DNA of 31,236 nt, from NCBI GenBank assembly GCA_019693395.1, contig JAAMXP010000313.1, positions 6,917-38,152 on the forward strand, read 5' to 3'. Below the pieces are notes generated by a model. It ran no database searches. It had not been told where the DNA came from and worked only from the letters and a program-made list of their open reading frames with translations. Position 1 is the stretch's first letter, and each line of letters opens with the position of its first letter. Positions 23,067 to 31,236 of this stretch are shown one piece after another. The position numbers were made by a program, and so were the translations under genes. This DNA comes from Ettlia oleoabundans (taxonomy: Eukaryota > Chlorophyta > Chlorophyceae > Chlamydomonadales).

Positions 23067-26000
23067 TCAGAACTGAATGCACTGCTCAGGCTTGTAGCCA
23101 ATCTTCTCCAGGTTCTGCAAAGCGCATGAAGGTGGCGGCCGGGTCACAAAAGCAAAGGTGAGCGGATAGGACTTGCAAGATCCACGGTCACAGCTCTGAT
23201 GTATGTTGGATTGTGGTACAAGCACTACGTGGCTGGCAGGCAGGTGATTCAACAGACATCAACATAGGCAATTTGAGCAAGTTGTTTGCAGTGCGGACCA
23301 GCCGTAGACTCACCGGCAGGCATGCGAACTTGATCATGGGGGGCGGGCCGCACATGCAGCAGATGGTGTCCTCGCCGGCTGCGAACAAGCAGAGAAAGAA
23401 GCAGGCGGGCAGTGGTCAAGCGCATGTGCAGATGTTTTGTTCCAGCAACCTTTGCTGATGCTGAAGGCTTATAGCAGTTGCCATGCGCAGGCAACGGCAT
23501 GCTGTCACCTGCCGCACAGGACTGCTTGCGAATGCCACTGCTATGCCTTTATAGCCTGCTGAGCCTTGATTACAAAGGTTGGCCTAAGTTTAAAGCGAAA
23601 ACATACCCGCCCCGCATCACTGCCTAAGCTCACCAGGGAACAGGTGGTCCCGAATCATCTCCTCGGTAATGAAACCGGTGCTGAACTGCCACCCCTCGTC
23701 CGCCTTGTCAACTGCACGCACATGAGGGAGGGAGGGCGACAGGTCAAGGCAGGACAGGTTTGCACACAAAACAAAAACACTGAGACACGCCCTGCCACTC
23801 CCATCAACAATCGCTGCTGTCATGCACCTCCGATAAGTGGCTAGCTTCCAGCAGTAAGGACGAAGCGGCAGCCAGTGACGCACCAGTGTACCAGACTTTA
23901 AAGTTGGGGTGCTTGGCTGCCAGAGCATCGAGCTCATCCCGCAGCAGGATGTCGTCTGGCGACACGTTGGCGTACAGCAGGCGCAACTGTGTGGTGTCCT
24001 CCAAATCCTTCAGCGCTGCCTTGACCACCTGCGGTTGAAATGCAGGACTGGCAAGTCGGTTTAAGCGAAAAGGGGACATTTGGGGACCCGTTTTTGCATC
24101 AGCGACAACCAGGCTTTCTTGCAGCAGGACAACTAGGCTCACAGAAGGCAGCATATGGCATGTTGATTCCAGAAGGCATCACAGCATAGTGAGGAGTTAA
24201 AGGCAGCATCTTAAGGGTTGAAATCGCTGGCCACCTGGTACATGGGGGTGATGCCGGTGCCGCCAGCAATCATGCTGATGTTGCGCGCTGTGTGCTCCTC
24301 GTCATCAAGCGTATACCTGCGGTATGAGGCGGGTGTAGGCAGGCAGTACAAAGGTGAGAACACCACAGTTGGCGGTACAGCATGCAGAGCCTCGCATCAT
24401 GTAGTGCAGGAAACAACCAACAGCCAGACCAGCAGCCCAATGCCAGGGTTCAGGAATAACATTGCTGTTGCACCTATCAGCAAATCTTTGCACCCTGCAC
24501 TCCACTGACAGCCACACTAACAGCCACACCCTCTCTCTCACACCTGCCGCGGCCCAGGTAGTGGACGTGTCCCAGCGGGCCCTTGACCTCAATGCTGTCA
24601 CCAACAGACAGGCTCTCCAGGTACTGGCTCATCTTGCCTGCACAGGGGAGGAAGTGTGCACGTATGGGGCAGTTAGTGTTTGATTTCAGTGGCTGTGTGG
24701 GTGTTGTGTGTGATTCGTGAATCCGGTGGTGCAGCTGGTGGTGGCAGGGGTTTGTGGGGTGGTAGGTGGCCAGTGCACAGCCTTGCTGCCCCCAATAACT
24801 GGGGGAGGGTGTGTACACATACATATGTATACATGTAGCATCTAACAGGTAGCAGCCGGAGACAACAGGTGGCAGTGCTCGGAACAGAGGTGCGTACCTC
24901 CGTCCGGGAAGCGTGGGTGCTGGTTGGCAAAGTAGATCTTGACGACGAGCTCAAAGTATCCAAGGTCGTCGTCGCTGGAGGTGGGGGTGTAGGCACGCAA
25001 CACAAGCTCATCGTTCACCCTGCAGGCAGGCAGAGGACAAGCAACACAGGGTGGGCAAGTGAGTGAAATGGCGGCTCCCATGGCGTGTGCGTCATTGCAA
25101 ATGGGACATGGGAAGAAGGCAGATGCAAACCCCTAGACAAGTGAGTGTCAACGTGTCTACCGGTTGTTCCAGGTCAAGGGAGTTGGTTCCCTCCCAACCC
25201 GCAAAGAGACGGGCTTGGTGCTGGGTTCCCTTCTCATATCCTAGTTCCCTGTTCATATTTTTCTTACGGTACAACAGGAAGGCAACAGCTGGCTCGATCT
25301 GGCCAGCTCATGTGCAGCTAAGCCAAACGGCCAGCCCTTCTGTCTGCCACTCACTTTGCGTACAGGAACACGTGCTTGCCCACAGGCAGCCCAAACTTGT
25401 GCTGCGGCGACTGCAGCGCAAATCGGAAGCGCCGCACGTTGTGGCTCAGAGCCTCCTTCTCAATAAGGGTGAATGGAATGCGCTTGCGGGGATCCAGCGC
25501 AATGGGCACCGTGGGAACCGCTGGCACCGCTGCCACAGTTGCCACGCCGGTGACTGCAACCACACAGCAGTAGGGGTTGGGAGGGGGAAGAGTAGCCAGT
25601 GAGCTGGGAGTTCCAGGCAGCAAAAAAGGGAAACGATCCAGTGATTCGGGGGTGCCAAACTCAAGCAGCAACATGATACAGCGCAGCAGGAGGCGGAGCC
25701 AGCACCATGAGCGGCACTGAAGTTGCTGCACAGCTGCTGGCCCTGTAAGCCACCCAATACTCCACCAGATTTGCCACCCTCCACCATTACCACCGCGAAC
25801 AAGAAAACATGAATTGACATGACGCACCTGCTGTCCCCTCGGGCGCCAGCTTGCCGATGTAGTCACCCAGAGCCCGCCACCCGCACAGTTTTCAAGCAAC
25901 TAAGCAAGATAAACCTCAACATGACCCACCTGCTGTCCCTTCAGGCGCCAGCTCGCCGATGTAGTAGTCCAGCAGCTGCTTCTTGGCCTTGGCGGAGTGG

Positions 26001-29000
26001 ATGGCGTTGAACTCATCCGTGGCGTCAGTGCCCGCAACCAGCAGGATGGAGTCGGCGCCACCTGCAGAGGAATAAAAATTGACGAAGCAAAAAATTTAGA
26101 TTCGGCAAGGCAGAAGTTTGATTGGACCACGCAGAAGTAGGAGTTCCTATGAAGCAGGGGAGGGTGGGTTGATACACAGCGTTGGGAATGCATATAGATT
26201 ACCGCATGGCAACTGCTGTGTGGCCAGCTGAGCAGCCATTCAGAATCAAGCAAGCAAGCAAGCAAAGTGTATCCTCAACAGGCAGCCAGACGGGCACTCT
26301 ATGCTATTGACTCAGCCCCAACGCACACCACCCACTAATGCACACACTTGGGCCACCACCACTGTTCCACACACCTGGGACACCACCCAACCAAACCACA
26401 AACCTGGGTGGTCCTTGAGGAAGGGCGTGGCGTCATACACCTTGCCGTCACACACAAACCAGGCGCTGTCCTTGGTGGTGTGCTTCTCAACCTCGGACAT
26501 GCTGATCAGCCGAGCACCAGTGGGAGGCGGTGGCGGAGCGGCAGCCACCTGCAAAAATGTCGTTTGGCAGGCAGCTAGAGGTGAATGTTTGCATTCAGGC
26601 AGGCAGGGAGGCAGCCAGGCAAACATGCTCGTTCCGCTAGCAGGCTGGCTACAAGATCTCACCGCCACTGCCGCCTTCTCCTCCTGGTCCTCCGCACGGT
26701 TCATCCAGCCTCCCACAGTGGGGCCCGCGATGGTTGGGTGCTCAAACTGCAGCGCAAAGCCGCCAGCTGCACCACAGAAGCAGGGATCAGGCCACCGTGA
26801 GGTGAAGGGTGAGCTGCGGTTACCAGCAATGAATCAGACAAGCAATAGGACGTACTGTCCCGCCCAAGGCAGAGCAGCCCGGCAAGAGCAGCAACCAAAG
26901 GCCACGGGGGTCAAAGGCCGACTCTGCCGAAACCGGCAGCAGGCTGACAAACAGCAGGCTGACAAGCGCACTTGTAGTCTGGCGTGGGTGGATCTTCACG
27001 CGGTAGCAGCAGTTGTTCATCATGCCCATCACGTTCCTGCGGGGACAGGAGGGCAGAGCAAGAGAGCAAGAGGCATGTGTTATGGTGGGTGGGGAGGGCA
27101 GGCTGGCTGACTGGCGGGCTGGCAGGCAGGAAGGCTGTGGTCTTGCTTGACAGCATGCTGTCATTGCCATCATCAGCTGACAGCAGGCAGGCGAGCAGCC
27201 GCCTGGGGAACAGCGGGGAGTGCAGAACCCCTGAGGCAGGCAGGCAGGCGGCCAGAGGGGACGGGCCTATGGGTCTCACCAGGTGAATGTGTTGGGCTGC
27301 GTGTTCATGTGGCTGTCCCAGGCACGGCAGATGAGCTCAGGGCACGTCAGCAGCTCACCTGCAGAACCGGGGCAGGAGAAAGGGTAACAAATACGGCACA
27401 TACAATATGTATAAGAGTGTGGGGGGGGCAGAAGGGCACGGCAGCTGGTGTTGAGGGTTTGTATGCAAGTGCGGTTGCAGGTGCGTTCAGTGCACGCATC
27501 TACAGGCTACGGGTGGCCAGCAGGCAGTACAGCGCTTTGCAAATCTTCCGACTCACCAATTGGCACCTCGATGCTCCACCACACCCAGGCCCAGTGCTTG
27601 CCGTAGTGCGTGGGCGGCGTGCTGTGTGTGACGTTGCCCAGCCGCCAGCTCTTGCCGTTGTCGAGTGAGATCTCGCAGCGGATGATCTTGTTGCCGTTGC
27701 CTGCTTGGGAATATTGGCACGAGCCAGGATAATGAGCAACGGCGCACTAGCTAGTAGACTCGGGTGTTAAGTTAGCAACATACAAATCCTGCGCAGCGGC
27801 ACATGGTCAACACACAGCCCTTGCTCCCTCCATGCCTTCCTCCCCGTCCTCCCCATGACCCTGCTTGTGTCTGGAATGGCCATCCCGCCCGCATGCTCAC
27901 TCACCGCAGTATGCATAGCCGCGCACGTTGTAGGTGCCAGCTGTGAGCGGCACCACCTCGTCGTGTGCAGGGTAGCCAATGGCTGACTGCACGTTGAGGT
28001 CGTTGATGATGAAGTCCGGCTTGTACCACCAGCCTGTAGTGGAAAGCAAAGGCAAGGGGACAGACAAGGCATGAGAAGATGGGTTCCGGGCACAGGAGCT
28101 GGTTGTGGCGAAATGGGTGCGCAGGGGGGCAACAGAGGCGTGACCTGAAACACAAGCAACCTTCGCAATTGTAAAGGCCTTGCCCGTCCCGACTGCCCTG
28201 CAACAGCCCAGTCTAAGAGCAAGAAGGAAACAAAACCAATAAATGCAATGTGCAGTTCCGAGTCAGATGGACTATCAACTCACCGTCTTTGTTGGCCAGC
28301 GCCTCGTCCACATGGCTGGGCAGCACGCGGTTGTCAAAGAAGTGGTAGTAGTTCTGGCTCTCCACCTCGGTCACCGTGATCTCCTCCAGCCACTTGATCA
28401 TGCGCCCACCAATGTAGCCGGGGATGACGAGCCTGCAGCAGCGAAGCAGACCCTCGCGACAGTTGGGACATCGGCAGCGCATCTTCGGGGTTTTCATTGA
28501 AATAAAAAGAAGGACCTCCACCCGGCAGGAAAGAAGGCGCAATGTGCACCTTGATCGGCTGGTGCGCCTGCGAGCTAACCGCAGGCCAACCTGCCGCATA
28601 CGAATGTTCAGGAGCAAATCAACCGCCGGCTGCGACTTAAACACAAATATACTGCCTGCAGCACAACCGCCTGCAGCTGCATCCCGGCCGCACCCACCTG
28701 ATTGGGTAGCCGTGGTCGGGTGTGAGGAGGCGCCCGTTCTGCTTGTAGGCCAGGATGACATCTGAGGCGGGGTCCATTGCCTTGTACCACTCAATGGAGG
28801 TGCCGTAGCTGCCGTCCTCACCCTTGGGCAGCTCTCCTGCAAAGGTGATGGTGGTGAGAGTAAGGAGCAGCAGGGAAGATAAGCGGCGGTGCGGGCCAGG
28901 CGGAATGCAGATGCGCATACACAGATTTGCCTGTCGGTGTGCGCGTGTATGAGCAGCCTCGAGCAGGCAGGCAAGCAGGCTGCAGGACAGGCTCGAGCAG

Positions 29001-30498
29001 GCAGGCAGGCAGGTGCGGCACGGGCAGAGTGGGCAGCAAGCAGGCAGGCAGGCAGGTGCGGCACAGGCATGCGCGCACCCTTGGGTCCCCTGAAGCACAC
29101 GTGCAGTGCGCCCTCCTCCGGGGTCATCATGCCGCACCGCTGCAGCACCTCGCTCAGCCTCACTCCCGTCCAGGTGGAGCAGCTGGTGCCTGCGGGGAGG
29201 CGCAAGAAGGCAGATGATAAGAACAACTGTGTATACAATATAGTATAAGGTGCTCTTCAAAGTAAAGAAGTGGGAGTAGATTCTCATGGCAGCAATGCGC
29301 GGCCAGGTGGGCAGGGAGGCAGGCAGGCAAGCAGGAGGGGCAGGGAGGCACGGGCATGTGCCCGCACCTGAGGGTCCCCAGTTGAAGCCGATGGTCTGCT
29401 TCACCATGTTCTCCTCCTTGCGCCGGTTGCCTGCAGGTTGGGAGCACAACAGGGCGCAACAGGGCTTGAACATGAGCAGCGTTGTTTCGACAGTTGAACC
29501 GGCAGGCAGGCAGGCAGGCAGGTTTATGGCAGTCCATCACTCACACGTGACCATATGCATATAGCGCAACCCACGGACGGGAGTGTGGCATGGCTACGCA
29601 CCTGCGCAGGTGAGGGTGCAAGTCACGTCCACAGACGGCAGCGCCAGGATGTCATCCATAGTGAAGCTGGTTGGCTTGTTGACCAGGCCTGCACCAGGGG
29701 CAAGAGCATGTACAGGCATACTGCTAAGTCACATCATGCACAGGCAAAGGCTGAGTATCACAAACCGGGGCAGTCGCGTTGGCAGCACATTGCACGGCGG
29801 ACGGGGGGGGGGGGGGCACAGAAGCGGCAGGTATGTCAGCAAAACATGCAATTTGCATCCCACATTAACGTCAGTTTGGCTGTTTTGGGGCGGGGGCTCA
29901 GCACAGTTCGCACCGTTGACCATCAGGCGGTGTTCCTCCCACCGGATGCGTGGGACGGCTCCGTGGTTGCGCACGTAGTGGAGGGATGGGGGCGTGATGT
30001 AGGACTCAAACAGGCGCGATGGGATGGGCTCAACGTTGAATGGGTGGCGTCCCGTCAGGCGAACAAGGTCGGGATGCCTGCGGAGGTGAGCAGTTGGTGC
30101 AGAAGACGGCGGCTGCGTTGGAGGGCGGGGCCATTGAGCGGCGAGATGTGCGGCTGGGAGGCGCAGGCAATGGCTGAACGGCGCCAGCCCGTCGGCAAGC
30201 GCAAGCGCCTTGGCGGCCAAGGCACGCACCGTGGCACCCATTCATCCTTGGTGCCCTTGTCCAGGTCTAGCACATCCGACACAGGGAGGTGGAGCTTGTA
30301 CTCCTCTGTGCCAGGCTGCAATGGCGGCTCTGCCGGCGGGGGCCGGCAAGTCTCTGCTGCCGCTGGCGCCCCTTCTGCTGCTGCTGCTGCTGCCCCATTG
30401 GCCCCTGCTGCTGGTGCGTGAATGCCGTTGGCCTTGATGACCGCTGCTGCAGACTGCCCGTTGTGGGCGGAGTCGTCGGCGTTGAGCAGCACAGTCAT
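23067..30498 (-). CDS. NIA: Assimilatory nitrate reductase (NADH/NADPH)
   Basis: Twenty-two exons join in phase: 30230-30498, 29914-30077, 29602-29688, 29368-29430, 29079-29189, 28698-28836, 28284-28432, 27905-28033, 27557-27700, 27280-27358, 26972-27036, 26663-26766, 26404-26548, 25930-26061, 25355-25553, 24898-25019, 24544-24637, 24235-24316, 23884-24028, 23634-23711, 23314-23378, 23067-23114; 2613 nt, 870 aa. It reduces nitrate to nitrite in the cytosol. Domains in order: molybdopterin domain (about 60-500) with the Mo-ligand Cys172 in TCAGNRRKE; dimerisation domain; Pro-rich hinge (506-510); cytochrome b5 domain with heme ligands His548 (HPGG) and His571 (FNAIHS); FAD domain with RAYTPTS (668-674); NAD(P)H domain with GGTGITP (750-756) and CGPPPM (843-848). 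The N-terminus is Ala-rich with a GCA run. An in-frame ATG at 30609 could add 37 residues; I prefer 30498. The plant 14-3-3 hinge site is absent. All catalytic residues are intact. Confidence 0.97.
25817..25966. repeat. Duplicated exon-14 end plus splice donor inside NR intron 14
   Basis: Plus-strand 25817-25864 is a near copy of 25919-25966, differing at a handful of bases. The right copy is the end of nitrate reductase exon 14 (encoding [11 protein letters not shown]) with its GTGGG donor; the left copy lies in intron 14 and also ends in a donor-like GTGCG. The left copy cannot serve as a spliced exon in frame, so it looks like a fossil micro-duplication. Confidence 0.8.
28963..29060 (-). 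repeat. CCTG-type tandem repeats in NR intron 5
   Basis: CAGG units on the plus strand (CCTG in sense) form two clusters, each followed by the same GTGCGGCAC text, so there is also a higher-order duplication of about 42 bases. The repeats lie just downstream, in sense, of the intron's GTGCG donor. Confidence 0.85.
29500..29522 (-). repeat. (CCTG)n run in NR intron 3
   Basis: Five to six tandem GGCA/CAGG units on the plus strand in the intron 29431-29601. Shorter runs of the same class occur at 29315-29332 (intron 4), 27236-27250 (intron 10), 26597-26620 (intron 12), and as GCAA units at 26246-26262 (intron 13). Confidence 0.85.
29803..29816 (-). repeat. Fourteen-base homopolymer (poly-C in sense) in NR intron 2
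   Basis: Fourteen consecutive G on the plus strand lie in intron 2 (29689-29913), so the transcript carries C14. Length is prone to sequencing error. Confidence 0.85.
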
Positions 30499-31146
30499 GG
30501 TCCCTACAACCTTTGGTAAACGGGCGGACTGCTGCGCAATGGAGGCTGTTTGTTTATGCGTACATTTAAGAAGCCAGATTTTCTGCCCGGTCGTCGATGG
30601 CCCGAGCATCGGGGCGCCAGGGGGCGCACTTTTCGGTGGGGGTGCCCCGCCAGCTCACCCCGCTCAGCGGCGGGGTGACGCTACCACAGAGGCATAATCT
30701 TGCATCAAAGCTCTTTAAGGGGAGGACGTCATTTGCGGCTGCTTGATACCCTCCAAGCAAGCTTGAGTAGCAGAACTCCGTCGTTTCCCTCGTCGCGCAG
30801 AAGCTGCCCCAGCCTCAGGAGGTGGGTCAGAGGCGCTCTGTTGCATTGAAGCGCCTTGCACTGCACTGTTCACAAACAGGGCGGAGTGTCTGCCTGCTCT
30901 GTGCGAGTTGGCGGTGAGGGCGAACCTTGGCACGCCTGAAACTGTGCCGCTGCAGCCCTCCCTGCTCCAAGGCACTCGCATAAGTTAACAAACAGCATAT
31001 CGGCTACAAGTGAATTAAAATATGTATGCTTGCACGTGCGCAAGCTACCTGCAACCAGCCGCCGCCGCCGGTGCTGCTGCCGCCACCAACCACCTGCCGC
31101 CGCCGCCAACCACCTTCCCTGCAGGCATAGCAAAGCAGCAGCCAGC
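30499..31146. promoter_or_regulatory. Divergent promoter of nitrate reductase and right-edge gene
   Basis: A 648-bp region separates two outward-reading starts. An AT-rich TATA-like patch (TTAAAATATGTAT) lies near 31015-31027, about 120 bp before the plus-strand ATG, in otherwise GC-rich DNA. For the nitrate reductase side a weaker T-rich patch lies around 30546-30570. CCGCCG repeats at about 31059-31102 are probably 5' leader of the plus-strand gene. No defined nitrate-responsive motif can be assigned by eye. Confidence 0.5.
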
Positions 31147-31236
31147 ATGCGTGCCACCTTAACCGCGCCCGTCCAGACACCTGCGTGCGCTGGCCGGCCG
31201 GCTGCGCGCCACGCCGGCGCCGCTGCGGCGCCGGCG
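31147..31236 (+). CDS. Start of a plastid-targeted protein, truncated at right edge (nitrite reductase candidate)
   Basis: An ATG at 31147 opens a frame of exactly 30 codons to the window end: MRATLTAPVQTPACAGRPAA, then further Ala, Arg and Pro. It has no acidic residue, starts Met-Arg-Ala and is rich in Ala, Thr and Arg, which is what green-algal chloroplast transit peptides look like. It is divergent from nitrate reductase. Ferredoxin-nitrite reductase is the plastid enzyme that acts next in the pathway and is often clustered with these genes, so it is the leading guess, but no mature domain is in the window. The frame could also be chance in a region of extreme GC content. Confidence 0.4.
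   Translation, partial: MRATLTAPVQTPACAGRPAARHAGAAAAPA
31212..31236. repeat. Perfect GC-only inverted repeat at window end
   Basis: Two 11-base arms (CGCCGGCGCCG and its reverse complement) flank a 3-base loop, CTG. It overlaps the Ala-rich presequence codons, so it may simply reflect alanine codon runs, but as RNA it would form a very stable hairpin right after the start codon region. Confidence 0.8.

Noticed and set aside
24820..24838. Palindromic ATACATATGTAT stretch resembling a regulatory site
   Set aside because: Lies in nitrate reductase intron 16 and is a simple alternating AT/purine-pyrimidine run.
25830..25929. Possible alternative exon of nitrate reductase from the duplicated segment
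   Set aside because: Reading in from exon 14 meets a stop with intron retention (TGA) and with the only upstream AG (TTAG) acceptor; the later AG sites give the wrong phase.
26301..27110. Plus-strand open frame of 269 codons
   Set aside because: Antisense to nitrate reductase exons 11-13; the codons on the other strand carry the HPGG and conserved NR motifs.
28213..29238. Minus-strand open frame of 341 codons
   Set aside because: It reads through exons and introns of nitrate reductase; the spliced model in the proper phases explains the conserved motifs.
1..31236. tRNA, rRNA or CRISPR-like arrays
   Set aside because: No GGTTCRANYCC-type B boxes with matching cloverleaf arms and no regularly spaced repeats were found; repeats present are intronic microsatellites.

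Overview
The window looks like nuclear DNA of a GC-rich, intron-dense green alga, most likely a Chlorella-like trebouxiophyte. Genes are split into many short exons whose introns mostly start GTGAG or GTGCG and end in TGCAG. Proline- and alanine-rich low-complexity stretches are common, and TGTAA, the chlorophyte poly(A) element, occurs downstream of several genes. There is no bacterial operon layout, rRNA, tRNA or CRISPR. All gene models were spliced by hand. For the four nitrate genes, exon phases close exactly and totals are multiples of three.

The core is a nitrate-assimilation cluster. Two high-affinity nitrate transporters of the NRT2/NNP family lie on the minus strand (NRT2-A 4308-8138, 520 aa; NRT2-B 14909-18760, 519 aa). 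NAR2/NRT3, the obligate NRT2 partner, is on the plus strand (19495-21393, 210 aa), divergent from NRT2-B across a 734-bp shared promoter. Assimilatory nitrate reductase is on the minus strand (23067-30498, 22 exons, 870 aa), convergent with NAR2. A plus-strand start of a plastid-targeted protein at the right edge (31147 onward), divergent from nitrate reductase, could be nitrite reductase, but only the 30-residue presequence is inside the window. Together these genes would import nitrate (NRT2 with NAR2) and reduce it to nitrite in the cytosol.

Left flank: a truncated short-chain dehydrogenase (minus, running off position 1), a frame-broken F-box/leucine-rich-repeat gene (plus, 1687-3293), and an AT-richer island (about 3294-3960) with Lys/Cys-rich minus-strand reading frames that may be decayed mobile DNA. 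Between the two NRT2 copies lies an unrelated 8-exon gene (minus, 11150-13739) for a helix-hairpin-helix, endonuclease III-like protein with a nuclear-localisation-type motif but no catalytic lysine at the expected place, and a doubtful tiny Gly/Arg-rich gene (minus, 9577-9862).

Most interesting observations: the hexapeptide ADDSAH occurs at the N-terminus of both NRT2 proteins and of nitrate reductase; the NRT2 pair shares the same exon architecture with perfectly identical DNA patches; a duplicated exon end with splice donor lies inside a nitrate reductase intron; and CCTG/CTTG repeats recur in introns of NAR2 and nitrate reductase.
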